This document shows, piece by piece, positions 1 through 13,800 of a DNA stretch of 64,000 nucleotides (its first letter is position 1; every line of letters begins with the position of its first letter). A model generated the notes under the pieces. That model was not told where the DNA came from. It worked only from the letters and a program-made list of their open reading frames with translations, and searched no databases. The DNA lies in contig NC_084487.1 of assembly GCF_030035675.1 (NCBI RefSeq), positions 34,406,474 to 34,470,473 of the forward strand, written 5' to 3'. Source of the stretch: Rhineura floridana. Taxonomy: Eukaryota; Chordata; Lepidosauria; Squamata; Rhineuridae. A program made the position numbers and the translations under genes.

Positions 1-455
1 AGCAAACAGGGATGGAACAGCCGGCTGGGCCAGGGAAGTGATTAATGCCTCTCTGCGAGAGGGGGTGCTCCCTGGCTGCCTGAAAGAGGCGGTAGTGAGA
101 CCACTCCTGAAGAGACCCTCCCTGGACCAAGAAAATCTTAATAAGTATAGGCCAGTAGCAAATGTTCCATTCCTGGGCAAGGTCCTTGAACGAGTGGTTG
201 CGGGCCAGCTCCAGACACTCTTGGAAGAGACCGATTATCTGGATCCATTTCAGTCGGGTTTCAGGCCTGGTTTTGGCACGGAAACAGCCTTGGTCACCCT
301 GTATGATGACCTTTGTTGGGAGAGAGACAGAGGGAAGGTGACTCTGTTGATTCTCCTTGATCTCTCAGCAGCTTTTGATACCATTGACCATGGTATCCTT
401 GTGGGGAGACTGGCTGAGTTGGGAGTGGGAGGGACTGCATGGCGGTGGTTCCGGA
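1..455 (+). mobile_element. L2-clade LINE fragment, reverse transcriptase region
   Basis: An open frame from 38 encodes the middle of a LINE reverse transcriptase. The segment YRPVANVPFLGKVLERVV is the conserved start of the RT palm, and LDLSAAFDTIDH holds the first catalytic aspartate region. The LDLSAAFDTIDH form is typical of L2 rather than CR1, which usually has LDFSKAFDTVSH. The fragment enters from outside the window and stops near 455, before the YADD motif, where hAT-derived sequence takes over. It is a dead fragment. The L2 assignment is from motif memory. Confidence 0.8.
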
Positions 456-469
456 TACCACAAACTTGA

Positions 470-1823
470 ACTTACAAATTGCATCAGCAAGGGCCTTCAA
501 TTCGGGAAGTATTTCCAGATAAACATTTTAGGCTTGTGTCATCAAAGATCTCTATGAAAGCATCATATGTACTACCAAGATGATATCTCAGCGGTTTCAA
601 AGCATCGATCCGACTCTCCCGTCTTGTTTCGCTCAATGGCTTAACAGTTATGCCTAAGTCTGATACATGGCTAGTTAGAATTTGCCAATGCTGAGTCGAT
701 GCAGAGAAATAATTATAGATCTGTTGAACCAAACTGAAGAAACTAGTTGCTTCCAGACAACACTTAGCGGCATCATTGACTACCAAGTTTAAAGAGTGTG
801 CATTGCAGGGCACAAAGAAGGCATGTGGGATTATGTCCAGGACTCTCTTTTGTACGCCATTTTCTTTGCCTTTCATGTTACCCCCATTATCATAACCTTG
901 ACCACGCAGATTCTCAATTGGTAATCCCATTTGCTCAAGCTGTCCAAGAAGAGTTTCTGTCATAAAGGCACCTGTAGTCTCCTTTAGTGGAACAAATCCC
1001 AAGAAATGTACTTATGATAACCTCAGGCTCAGACATATCATTAACTGATGGTTTGATTACAGCAACATAACATGCAATCATTGTCATTTGTTCAATATGA
1101 CTAACATCAGGTGTGCAGCCCAGAATAATTGAGTAGTTTTTGACTGAGTTTGCATGTGTTAAAATTTTCTGCTTTATAGCACCTGCTAGAAGCTGTATAA
1201 GCTCATTTTGGATATATTTTCCTAGGTAGTGAACCATTGTTTCTTGATATTTAACTCTGCACAAATGTTCATTCGTGCTAGGATCCAAAAGGGCTAGATA
1301 TTGTACAAACTTCAAAAAAATTCCATTGCTGGTACTGTACAACTTTTCAGTTGTACCACAGAATGCCAAATTTTGTATGCCAAGAACTATGACCAAAGCA
1401 ATCAAGCGTTCCAAGATTTGTCACCAATATTGTTCTTCTTGCCTAATTTTCTGCTAGTTAATATAATCAATTGTTTTTCCTTTAGATAAGCGCAATTCAA
1501 ATTCTCTCCAGGTCTGATAGTTTTCTAAATGGTCAGTATTCCTAAAATTGCACAAACACGCTGTTACTCACTCGAGTATAAAAAGGATAAATAAAAAACA
1601 GAATATAGACATTTTTCATAAGACTTTATAATTAATTATATTCCATAGCACTGTTGTGGTATTTATCTTAAAATAAAAAATATAAATTGTTAGTTGCATT
1701 TTTTCCAAGGGTTAAGAACACTAATCTGTATAAAACTGTGCCCCTCAAAGGTCAGTACTGTGCCCCTCTGAGGTCTGTGCCCCAGGCGGCTGCCTAGTTG
1801 GCCTAATGATAGCACCGGCCCTG
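470..1823 (-). mobile_element. Truncated hAT DNA transposon (ZMYM1-like transposase lineage)
   Basis: Two minus-strand frames (1414-935 and 1002-484) encode successive parts of a hAT transposase and are offset by a frameshift near 990. The first resembles the DUF4371-type region, with SVKNYSIILGCTPDVSHIEQ. The second carries the RNase H-like core, with RGQGYDNGGNMKGKENGVQK and PCNAHSLNLVVNDAA. The hATC dimerisation domain is missing, because the element ends near 470 against an L2 fragment. The right edge at 1823 reads CAGGGCCGGTGC on the minus strand, a typical hAT terminus. The copy is inactive. The exact left boundary is uncertain by about 20 bp. Confidence 0.8.
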
Positions 1824-2017
1824 ACCGGAGGAGAAAGTAAATATCATGCATCATAATGATGGACCCTTCACACGTGTAGTATATATTGTAATTGAAGCCT
1901 GCCATATTCTTATGGTCTGACAAGGATGAATATTCCACTTTTCTTAAATTATACTACAAATCACTAAAAATAATCAAGCAGTATTGTGTGTTCATGATCA
2001 GGTTACCTTCATACCAT

Positions 2018-2018
<1 letters not shown>

Positions 2019-2058
<40 letters not shown>
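2019..2058. repeat. (CT)20 microsatellite
   Basis: Forty uninterrupted bases of CT dinucleotide. It lies about 480 bp upstream of the MYBPC1 start codon. Confidence 0.97.
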
Positions 2059-2062
<4 letters not shown>

Positions 2063-2412
2063 ATTTGTGACAGTACTTTTGCTACCCATGGTAGTCATTT
2101 AGTGCTGGCACCCACAACACTTTTATCAATATATGAATACTGGCAGCTCATTTTTTGTTCCCAAAAGCTATACGTATATGACAATCTCCTTTACTCCCAT
2201 TTTGTGGGTGTGTGCATGAATCTGATACTTCTGAATTTAGAAAGTTATAGCCGTTCTCCTCAGCCACATGAACTGTAGCAGAGATTCCTTCCTAAAGCCA
2301 AGAGGGCAGCGGCTGCAAACAACAGATGTAAGCAGAGCTCCCACAACTGTCAATTTTCGGAGGGTTTGCATTGAGAGGAGGGGAGGTGCTATTTTGATTG
2401 ATATTTCACTGC

Positions 2413-2422
2413 TGAATATAAA
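2413..2422 (+). promoter_or_regulatory. Possible TATA-like element upstream of the start-codon exon
   Basis: GAATATAAAG lies about 120 bp before the ATG and could act as a TATA box. A competing reading fits at least as well: a pyrimidine-rich tract (2433-2450) followed by TATTACAG at 2455-2462 is a good splice acceptor. In that case this stretch is intronic and the promoter lies further upstream, possibly outside the window. Confidence 0.25.
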
Positions 2423-2462
2423 GCAGAGGAATTCTTCTCTCCCTCCGCTTGTCATATTACAG

Positions 2463-2566
2463 GCCTGCATGCTCTCCACTGGACTTGTGGCTACTGGCTG
2501 TTGCATCTGACACATACTGGGAATAAAGAGCGGCTGAAACGATGCCAGAACCAACCAAAAAAGCTG
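2463..2566 (+). CDS. MYBPC1: MYBPC1 start-codon exon (coding from 2542)
   Basis: The ATG at 2542 begins MPEPTKKA, which matches the start of mammalian MYBPC1 (MPEPTKK). The coding part is 25 nt and ends in phase 1 at the donor CTG|GTAAGC. The 5' edge at 2463 is inferred from the acceptor TATTACAG preceded by a C/T-rich tract. If that acceptor is used, a non-coding first exon lies upstream. If it is not used, transcription may begin near 2445 from the TATA-like element. The 79 nt before the ATG contain no other in-frame coding evidence. Confidence 0.85.
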
Positions 2567-5500
2567 GTAAGCTTAATAGTTTCTCTCTTATGCATCTCAG
2601 CAAAATGCAAAACGCTCATTTTGAAACCAGCTTGTGACTGAGCAGAGATCAGAGAGGGCAAACTTGATACAGCAAATCTGAGACATGTAAAGAGATTTCA
2701 CAATCATTGAAACAATAGTCAAATGGTTTAACGGTTAAAGTTGGAAAGCTCAACTTAACTGAAGGGGAATTCTGGTTATGGTTGCATTGTGCAAGATTAT
2801 TGTAATTGTTGTTGGTACAGTTTAATTTTCTGAAAGATCCCTTTTTTAATTACCAAGTGCCTAAACGTTCATAAGGTTAATCCTTCTTTATGTTTTCAAA
2901 AAGTGTATATTTATTATTGCAAATGAATCTCTGTTGTATGTTAACAGAAAGACTAGGTTTATAGGTTTGTAACAGTTTCCCTTGGATATTTAATGCTTCT
3001 GATAATACCATCCCCTTTACCCTACTCACTGTGTATCAAATTCTGAGACTATTTTTATGGCAAGACAGAGATGCTGTCATTGTGATTGGTTGCAGTCTGA
3101 GCTTTAGAGAAGGCTGCTATTCTTTCCAAGCAAAACTCTTACAAATTTGTAACATTTAGAACCCAGCACTCCACAATGGGATGATTATCTGGACTTAAGC
3201 CTTTTTTAAAATAGACTTTAAAAAAAAATTGGGAAGGAGGTTCCTCATCTTTCACAAATACAGTTTGCCAACAGCCCAAGTATTATCCTCATCACAAGCA
3301 GAGCAAAACAAATATATATTAAAGACATTATTTAATGATTTCTAAGAACAGTACTCATTTGTGTGATTAGAACATCCCAAAGACATTAACAGCAAGTAAT
3401 AGCACAACCCTATACACGCTTACTCAGACATGTCACAGATCCTGTGCATGAATACTCTTAGCATGAATTCTCATGCTACAGTTTGATCCTGTATGTGCTC
3501 ACTTGGAAGTAAGTCCTATTGAGTTCCATGTACCTACTCTCCAGTAAGTGGACATATGATGTTAGCTTTAATCTTTTTCCTCTGAGCTAAATCTGCCCAT
3601 TTCCTTTGCCCTATTGTACAACATCTTAGTTGCATCTTCATAAGGCCACTACATGCAAGACAGCTTTCCTATATGAATGTTATGGTGGACAAACTACATA
3701 TATGCCATGTGCAAACACTGTAATATATGAAACTCCACAATAAAACAGCAAACTAAACACCTTTCACTCTTGTTATAAACTCTCTCCTTCTTACCTGATA
3801 ATGCACACCTTTTCTACTTGGAAGTGATAGTGTTTGCTTTCTGTGAAAAAGCCCTTACCCTTCTTTGGATTGGGATGTGGAAAAAAAGGACATTAAGCTA
3901 CAGAGCCAACAACATTTTCTCTGTGTACTATGTTTGCTTCATGCTTGGACAATAACTCACTTCCATATTTGGGATCTGGCAAGGACATATCCTCAGGGCA
4001 TATTGGATGCTAGCTCTGTGGGGTTTTCACCTTGTCTGTTAGCGTGTGGCGCGGATGTCTGGAGTGTTTTACAGTGAGCACTTTAGTAAATCTATTTCTT
4101 GTCCAACTGGCACCTTTGACATAGTGGATCTTGCTTGTCCCTTCTCTCTGTTGCATATTTTCTGGATAATATCCAGTAGGGATACAATGCTTAGAAGATT
4201 TTGCTTGGTACAGAAGATTGGATGAGATCATTTTCATAATCTTCCCAGCCCTAAAATCTATCATTGATATCTTCTGATAGCAGCCTTACCAGTTTAATGA
4301 GCTTTGGGCTGCTGTTGCTTCAAAATGTTTCCAATTAATCTTTCTGAACTTGATTGAAGGTGCTTTTTTTCGTGTGTACTATTTACATGGGCAGAATTAT
4401 ACTGCAAAATCTGCATTATTCTCTTTTGTTTTAGTTCTATAGTCAGGTCTCTGGCTAAGTATTTCCTTGACATTTTCGAGGATTGTTTATTTAGAAAGAT
4501 TTCCAGTTTGCTGTATCAGATAAAGTATTTACACCTGATAATACTATCCTCTTTAACTTACTCTACAAGGTTTAGAACGTATTAGTGTTCCTTAGTTGCA
4601 TGGGTTAGGAGGATCTTCATAAATAAGGTATATTTTTGTTATAATCACAAGTAGTGCAAAACAGATACATATTAAAGGCATTATTTAATAATTGTTAAGA
4701 ACAATACTTGTTTGTGATGGGAACATCCTAAAGATATCAACAGCAAATCTGAAAAATGACATAAAATTTCTGGATTGCACCCAGTGCTCCAGTGATACTT
4801 CAGGGTGACAGCTGCAATGACTTAACAAAACTTGGTTCATCCTAAATTCTGTATCTTGAAAATTAAACCTTATTAAGGAAGAGAAACCCACTTTAATACA
4901 ATGGCAAGCAATCTGCTGCTCATGAGAAGTGCTAATCAGCATTCAGTATTGGGACATAATTTCAGGTTTTAAGGGATGGCTTTGTTGCTGTCATTAAATC
5001 TCCACTCATCTTCACAATAAGAGGCTCTAGCAGGCAGGGATTTTGGAAGACATAGTAGTATCCACATGAGGGAGAAAGTTGGTCAGGTTGATCATTTAGG
5101 GTCTTACAACACTACAGTTTTAGGGTAATTCTGCAGGTTTTGTGAGAGAATTAGCAAGCTGCTTCTTTACTATTCCATTAAATATTCTTATTTTGCCGCC
5201 CTGGGCTCCTGCTGGGAGGAAGGGCAGGATATAAATCTAATAATAAATAAAATAAAATCAATAAAATTTGTGTGTATGTGATTTGATGAAGAATTGTTCC
5301 AGTAGATATGACTGTCTACTTTTTAAGTTTCCTGTTCTCAGTAGAGAGGCTGAGGAGCTTTCTGCAGGAGATAAAAGTTTTACCACCTCCAATTGGGATC
5401 CAGCACCTTACAGGCCTGAGCCCAAGGCGGTGAGTGTTGATAGGCTATAAGGGTCAGCTTGCATCCTGGCATTGCTCCCTAATGCTGGAGGACAGTCATG

Positions 5501-7798
5501 TATGAAGTACGAAAATAGCTGTACCAAATGTACAAGCAAATGTGAGAGCCTAAATCTGCACCCAAATTACAGCCAACCTTCCTTCTAAAGTATCCTATTG
5601 GTAATGCAAATGGCTGACACATATATATGGGAATATCATTTCTGTCTGAGAGGGTATTACACTGGACAGAGGACTTATTTTTATTTATTTAAAATATTTC
5701 TTATCCACTCTTCATTGCAAAGCAATCTCACAGCAATTTACAATTAAAATGGAAGCATATAACTCAGGGACCTTCAGGTTTGGTGACTAAATGTGGCCCT
5801 TCAGGCCTCTCTATTTGGCCTTGGGGCTCTACCGAGCCCATGCACACATACACCTTGAGTGCTTATGCCTCACTGGATTATGTCCTTGAACTGTGATAAT
5901 GCCTCTTGTTTGCCTGGAAGAAGGATGGAGGGTGTGTGTGTGAGTGTGTGCGTGTGGACGCACGTGCACAGAAACCTCTAGGTCTTGTATGGTTGGAATA
6001 TAACCTACTGTACAAAGATACAATTCACATCCATTGCTCCTCCCACTTTTGCATCTGGTCCTGCCTATCAGGAAGGGTAGCCCCTGGAAGGCTGTCCATG
6101 AGGGAATGTGTCCTTGGGATGAAAAGGGTTCCCCATCCATGATATGCCATATTTACAATCAACACTTTATAAAACAAGACGGAAAAAAATGAACAATAAT
6201 GAATAACCAAAGTTAAACAGTAAGAACCAACAAGCTGGCACCAAAACTCCTAAGAATTGCAGCCAACGAAATCTCAGAGGAAAGGGAATTCCATAACTGG
6301 CATGTTACCACCACTGAGAAGGCCCTCTTCCTTGTTGCCATATAGCAAATTTTGGCTGATTGCAGCATAGCCAGGACAGCCTTCCCCCAGGACTTCAGCA
6401 CCTGGACAGGTCTGTATGGGAGGAGGTGTTCTTTCAAATATCCAGCACCTTGAACTTGGCTTGGTAACATATTCTTGGTAACATCTTCTCCACCGGAGGC
6501 TGCTCGATTTGGGCAGGTGGGACACTGCCCCAACAAGCTCAGTCTGTCCTTAGCTAGCCCCCACCTGCCAGCCTTCTTACTTACAACCAGTGGAAGGGGT
6601 GACAGCTTCCTCCTCCTTAGGTTCAGTGTTGCCCCTTTTAGACCTCAGCAGAGAGGAGGAAGGGGACAAAACTAGAATTAGCTAGCTCTGCCTATGATTG
6701 GCTTGACCTCTGCCTACTGTTTGGGCTACCTTTGTAAGGAAGGGGGGGATATAAATTTTATAAAACAACAACAACACCTGCATTCCGCCAGTCTTTGTGG
6801 GCCCCGGCCACCACTGCTTTTATCAGAATCCATTTTAGCTGCAGCATTTGGGCAAAGAGGTGTTTTGCCTGGCGGGCTGACTCACATATGGGTTGTTTAA
6901 CTTTCAGAGCCAATCTGTGTGTAAAGTTGGTTGTTCAAGAGAATGTTCAAGTCTCATTTTCCCCCCAGTGATCTTTTATTTTGTTAGCCATGGAAGAACT
7001 AATAAACAGCGTTTTAACTCATAACTGTCCACTTAAAAAAAAAACTCTTAAGAGAAGAATCCAGGCCTAGGCACTGTGTTGAATTCCATTTGGCAACTTG
7101 CCTGCATAGCAGATCCAACTGTAGACAGAGGACCTGAATTCTGTTGTGATGCAGAGACATCTTCTGCTACTTTCAAAGATTGTTTTCATGTCCACCACCT
7201 CCCAAACTTCCTCCCATGATATCAGATTAATTTTGACCTTCAACCTCCCACTCTCTGCTGTTTGCTTCACAAACATTCTCCTTCATCTGCTTGAAGACAA
7301 ATCCCAGTTAACAATAGCCTACTTAAGTCAACATCTTGCCTATTCTTTATCAATTTAGTGAACCAGCAAAGTGTTGTCATTTATCCCGCTATCCAGAGCG
7401 ATATCAAGCACTTCTAAGACTTTGTAAGCTGAGTGGAACACTTGACTATTTCTCATTGTACATCAGACACCCCGCCCATGGTCATTTCAGAAACTACTTC
7501 AGAAACTTTCCTGGGTTGCAAAAAAACTTCTTCCTCTGTGTGTGGGCTGTGTGCCTACTGCTCAAAAAGCACAGCTGAAAGGCTCAGCTGAGCATGAAGA
7601 TCATGGCTTTCCAGCTTGAGGTGTGAAGTCATAATCCTCAATCCATTTTTGCTGAATCCAAAGTGACAATTCTGATCAACTTCTTCTTGTTCTTGTTCAT
7701 CATCATCATCAAATTGATCATCATTTTCTCTTCCTTTTGGAAGAAAACTGGGTAGAAATATTGTAATGGAATGCATATATGCCCAGGAATAAAGTCTG

Positions 7799-7897
<99 letters not shown>

Positions 7898-10800
7898 ATT
7901 TTAGGCAAGGTTGGCTCTACTATTAGACAGAGTTAGACAGCTACCTCAGGTGGCAGATGAAGGGCTATTGGGGAGTGGTGGTGAGGTGTTGGGGGATAGA
8001 TAAAGCTATGTGCCACACAGCCTGCCATGTGCCCCTTAAGCTAGCCTGCTGCCGAAAATGTGTGAGGACACTGTGCTGTCAGGAGTGTTGAAATAAGATT
8101 CAACTACCAGTCTGGTGAGCTTCTGTACATGGAATTGAGGGGGTAGGCTCCACCTTGACCCTTCCTTCGGGCACCTAAATGTCTTCGGACAGCTCTGTGT
8201 TAGGCAAAGGTTGCCTTTCACAAAAAGCCTACAGAGATAGACAGGAACATGCAATACGTGGTTTCCTTTTCAGAACACTAGAGGGTGTTCTGTATGTGCA
8301 GGACACAGCTAATGAAATCTGCTTTTACTCTTCCCTTAGATGCAGCTGTTGTGCAGACATATAACCAGGTAGTTCTTTCCCTTGATAACTCCTAAATATA
8401 ATACTTAAACAAGGTTTTGTGAGGATGTAAAAAAGGTGTACTGTACTACACCTCTCTTCTGCAAACTAGATTTGTTCTCTTTAAGTGTGAAAATTTGTGT
8501 CGTAATTATAAAAGTTATTTTTAATATTTTATTTATTTACGGTATTTATATGCTGCTTAATTACTGAAGTATTTATTTATTTATTTATTTATTGCATTCA
8601 TATCTCTTCTTTCCACCAAGGAGCTCAAGGTGTTGTATGTTGGTTTAGCCTTTCTGTCTTCACAACAACCCTGTGAGGTGGGGTGGGCTAAGAGACAGTG
8701 GCTGGCCCACAATCACCCAATGGTGGTAGCTTCATGGCTGGCTGGTGGGATTAATATCTGATATCTTCTGATACTGAGATGTTAGGAAAGGATAGGTTAT
8801 CCCACCCTTGTTTCAGAACCTGGTACCACATTGACTTTAAATAGTAAATAAGTAACATAAGGATAATTGTGCTGAAGTGACAAGTGACAGGATGACATTT
8901 GGGAGTGCTGTTAGATCCAGCTTTTTTTTAATGAATACTCACTTGGAATCAGTACCTCACAGCACTGTTTGCCAAGCTCTGTTCATATACTAGGTGCAAC
9001 CTTTCCTGGGCAACCATAATCTTGTCAGTTTTTTGTGCCTTGACATCCAGTTTAGAACATTGCCATGTGTTGTATATGGAGTTGCTTGTGAAAAGCATTC
9101 AGAAACCTCAACTGGTTCACAGCTTGGTAATCAGGTTACATTTCACTAATATTAAAATGTTTTCACTGGCTTCTAAGTTCTTCCTGGACAGCGCCGGCAT
9201 CAGGCATGACTGGGCCCTTGATCACCAGTCTGCTCTGGGCCCACGGCACCTGCCTGCACCTACCTCTCCCGCTGTGGTAAATGCTGGCCACGCTGCATGC
9301 GCATGGCTACCATCAACCAAGATGGCGGCAAGGGCATCAGCCCCTTAGGGGAACCTTGGCCGTCATCTTGGTTGATGGTAGGAATGCGCGTGCAGCACAG
9401 CCAGCATTTACCGCAACAGGAGAGGTAGGTGGGGCGTCGTGGGCCTGCATGGTTGTAGGGGGGGTGTCTGGGAGCGCCCTCTCTGTGAGAGTCGGGAGCT
9501 GCCGCTGCCGCAGATCGCAGAATGGGAGTTCTACCCTCTCAACCTAAGGAGGGGCCCTTCAGGGGCCCCTCTGAGTGCCAGGGGCCCACAGCCAGGGCCT
9601 GACCTGGCCTCCCTCTAGCACCAGCCAGTAATCATGAATAATGGCACACTAGCAGATCCAAATAAGTTTCGACTAAATGTCTTTCTCAGATCTTGTTGTA
9701 AATGTACTGTCCTTGCCTTTTTCAAAAGAGTGTTTGAAAGATATTCTTGTTTAAAATTCTTTATTGGCTAGAAACCGTCTATTGGAAGCAGACTTGTGCA
9801 TTAATTGTTACAAGGAGTCAAAAAGCATGGCATTTCTATAAGGAACCCCACATCAGATTTCCAGAGAGGGGCATCCTGGCATCCACAGATGATTTCAGCC
9901 TTCAGCTAATCCTCTGCCCCCCTCTCTCTGTGCTTTCTTCTAAATCTCTCTCTTTGTGCTTCTAAGTTGTCTCTATATTTTTGGGTGGGGTTCAATCACA
10001 TAATAGCAAATCCAGTTTGCACAATTAAAGTTGATTTGGAGCTGTTGCGCAACAAACCAACTCACCCCACCTCCCCACCCCCAGTTGGACTTTTTGGGAT
10101 AAGTAAAGTGACAGGCAAATGCACCGGGAAGTGTGAGATAACCTTCTTCACGCAGTGCATTTCCACTTTCACATAGTGCATTGTAACCTTGTAGCCAGGA
10201 TGGGACAAATGGGTGCTTCACACACACACCAGGTTTTTTTGGTGGGGAAATTATCTTTCTAATTTGTGACATGACAGACAATGTCACATTCTAAAAACCC
10301 ACTTGGAAAATAGAACAACTGTCTCTCTAGTCCAGATCCCACCCGGCATGACCCTCACAGCCTCGGATACAACAGGGTGTTATATTAAAAGTGGTCCAGC
10401 ATCTATCCCTCACATTGCAAAAGCTGCTGTTCATGTGTCTCCATCCTGGACGGACATGAGATGGCTTGATGAAGATGAAGAGGGGTCCCCACAGAAGACA
10501 GCTGCCTCCTCTAACCACCCACTTAACCCTATGAAACCAATTATATCAAATGTCAGCAGACTAGATTCAACGCCTGAGGCAATCGTTTCCCTTGAGACGG
10601 AACCTGGACCACCACATATGGCAGCGGTGAGACAGAATTTATCATCCATCCATCCTACCTCAACCTGACAAATAGTAAATCATCCTACTTCACACTTATT
10701 ATTCCTTTCGTGGAATATTTCTGGCTGGAATAATAAAGCCTCAGACCCAGCCTTTCAAGACTACCTCAAAAAGTATGATACTATTTTCCTACAAGAGACC

Positions 10801-13800
10801 TGGCTAAGAGGGGATCTTAATTTAAACGGTTTCACAACATACTCCCTGGAAGCTAGCCCAAGCACAAAGGGGGGCGCCCCAAAGGAGGTCTGAGTATACC
10901 TGTTTCTACAAACCTGCGTGCTTTTACCATCAAACCAGAGCCCCTTGTGGGGCTAGCTACTTCCTTAGTGGTTAAGTTCAATTGGGCTCAGCTATTGCTT
11001 ATAAATGTATACTTTCCTCCATGTCACCAAAAAGAACCAGCGAAGGCCGCTATGTCCAGATTAGAAGACTATATTGTTAAGATGACGTCTCTGCATCCGG
11101 ATGCCCTGGTGATTGTTGCGGGAGACTTCAACGCTAGAATAGGTTTGAGTGATGAGGCTCTCTATTCCTGCTTCCAAGAGCCACACCCGGCTATTGATGG
11201 GGTCTACAACATACCCGACAGACAATCAAAAGACAAAGGATATAACTACTCTGGGCTCTGCCTTATGCAAATGCTGAATAAACTGAATTTAGTCCTGGTA
11301 AATGGGCTGGTGGAAGGAGATTTCAATGGCGAATTTACTTTTCTTTCCAGATGTGGAACATCTACCACTGATTTTTTCATTGTCTCCTACAATTTGTTTC
11401 AGGCAGTGTCCTCGTGTGTAGTAGACAATCGCTCTGAAAGTGATCACCTTCCTCTAGCCCTCTCTCTGTATTGTGGCAACCAATCTATCTAAGCTGATCA
11501 GGAACCAACCCTGGATGAAGAATTTGAAGTATGTCCAACACGCATTAGGTGGTCGGCCAAGACAGAAAGGGATTTAAAAGGGATATTAAATTCAGACAGC
11601 TGCCTTCGCCTTCGCGAGACTCTTGCAACAGTGACCTCTGTGAAAACAACTCTTGAGACTTTCCAGCAATTGCTCCTTGCCCTACAAAGCGCCTTATACC
11701 CTAAACCTACGTCTAAGATCTCTTCCCAGGTATGCAAGTCCAAACCTTGGTTTGACCATGAATGCTTAGCCCTGAAAAAACAACTAATTGTAAAATACTC
11801 AGCCTATAGAGATAAAAATTCTCCGACATTACTCTTAGAGTGGTTGGAGCTGAAGAAATGTTATAAACATCTAGTAAAAAGGAAAAAGAATCTAGAGCAA
11901 AAAGAAAATTGGCAATGCTTATTGAAAGCCTCTTGACTAAAGGATGCAACAACTTTTTGGAAACTGGTCGCAAAGGGTTGGCCTAAACCCGCATTCTCCT
12001 TGGACTATCATATTTCAGTGAATACCTGGGAATTGTATTTTAGTAAAATCTTTGCTAGAGAACAGACAAGACTTCAGCCCCCCAAGTCTGACACAAGTGA
12101 TTTACCTGAATGGCCACCCGTTACCGTCAAGGAAGTTTCCGGCCTAATTGTCAAACTAAAACTGGGCAAAGCTCCTGGGGCTGACAATATTCCCTCTGAA
12201 GTCTTCAAATCCAATGCAGAATGGTGGGCCCCAGTATTAGCAGCTCTTTTTACAACCATAGACCACTCTCCTTGCATTCCTGAGGATTGGGGTCTTGCAA
12301 TAATTATTCCTATTTACAAAAAAGGTGCCAGGTCTGACCCTGCCAACTATAAACCCATCAGTCTGCTAAATATTGTTAGTAAGATGTATGCCAGCCATCT
12401 ACTCGAGAAACTGCAAGCTTGGCTGGAACAAGAAAATATTCTCGCTGACGACCAGGCGGGTTTCAGAACGAATCGTTCCACCATGGATCATGGACTTGTT
12501 ATTCAACATCTCATGGAGAAATATACGGCCAAATCTGGGGGAGCCTTGTACTCGGCCTTCATTGACTTTAAATCAGCTTTTGGCCTGATCCCAAGAGACA
12601 GACTCTGGGAGAAATTTGAGGCCACTAATATCGATAGACGCTTATTAACACGTATACGCTGTTTATATGAAAATACCTACTTACGTGTAAGGTGTAATAG
12701 CGCCTGCCATTTATCTAACCCTATTTCCACCTGTATGGGGGTTAAACAGGGGGGCATTCTAGCCCCCACACTGTTTAACTTTTATAATAATTCTTTGGTT
12801 AATAGTCTGACTTCGACCCGTTTTCATCAACCGAGATTGTCAAAGAGGCCTTTGTCCATTCTTCTATATGCTGATGACTTAGTTCTTTTGTCACTGACAT
12901 GTATTGTGCTGAGACGTTTGCTGAGTGCCCTTGCTAGTTATTGTAAAAAAGAATTCCTGGTAATTAACTACGATAAATTAAAAGTTATTGTTTTTTCCCG
13001 GAAGAGCATAAAGCACTGTTGGCTAATAAATGGGCAACCTATAGAGCAGGTAACATCTTTCAGATATTTAGGTGTGACACTGCACTCATCAGGAACTTGG
13101 CGAATCCATGCAAAAAACGTCACCGCCAATGCCCAAAGGAGTGCAAAGGCGCTCTTTTCCTTTTATTACTCTAGAGGGGGTCAGTTCATCCCAGCAGCCA
13201 TACAGGTCTTTACTGCTAAAGCCATTGCCCAGATGCTATATGGCTCACAAATAAGTGTTTATGATCACTATGCCCCCTTTTGAAATTGTTCAAACCAAGT
13301 TTCTGAGAGCTATCCTTGGCACTCCATCCTGTGTTCCCAACCCTATTTTATGGCTAGAAGTGGGCTCACTACGATAGAAGCCCATATATGGACATGTAAA
13401 TTTAAATTTTGGCTAAAAATGTTGTTTTCCCCTGTGGGATTGGCTCTTATACATTAACTGATGCCTTTCACTCAAAGTGGAAAAAGTCCTTAACCACTAA
13501 ATTATTAAGCTTAGGGTTTTCTCCTTCTATGATTCCTGCACTAGGTTACCCCAAAGCAAAAATGTGCATCCTGCAACAAATCTTCGATATGGAATTTGAA
13601 AGCCATTTAGCTTTGGCAGCAGCCTATCCTGACATTAGGTCCAACACAAGGCCATTTCTTCCCGGTCACTACTTAGACACCCTAACCACCCCCAAATTTA
13701 GGAAAGCGTTTACGTTAGCCAAGTTTAACATCTTGCCCTCGGCGCTGTTGGATGGCAGGTTTAAAAAAATTCCTTACGCTGAGCGGACGTGCCCCTGTGA

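Noticed and set aside
7555-7908. Phe/Leu/Ser-repeat open frame on the minus strand
   Set aside because: It is the translation of the AAAG microsatellite.
8340-8368. Exon-like segment after TTTACTCTTCCCTTAG, reading [10 protein letters not shown]
   Set aside because: It is 29 nt, so it would shift the MYBPC1 frame, and it lies alone in intron 1 with no remembered counterpart.
9022-9547. Overlapping + strand open frames of 88-108 codons
   Set aside because: They run through the GC-rich palindromic element and match no protein I know.
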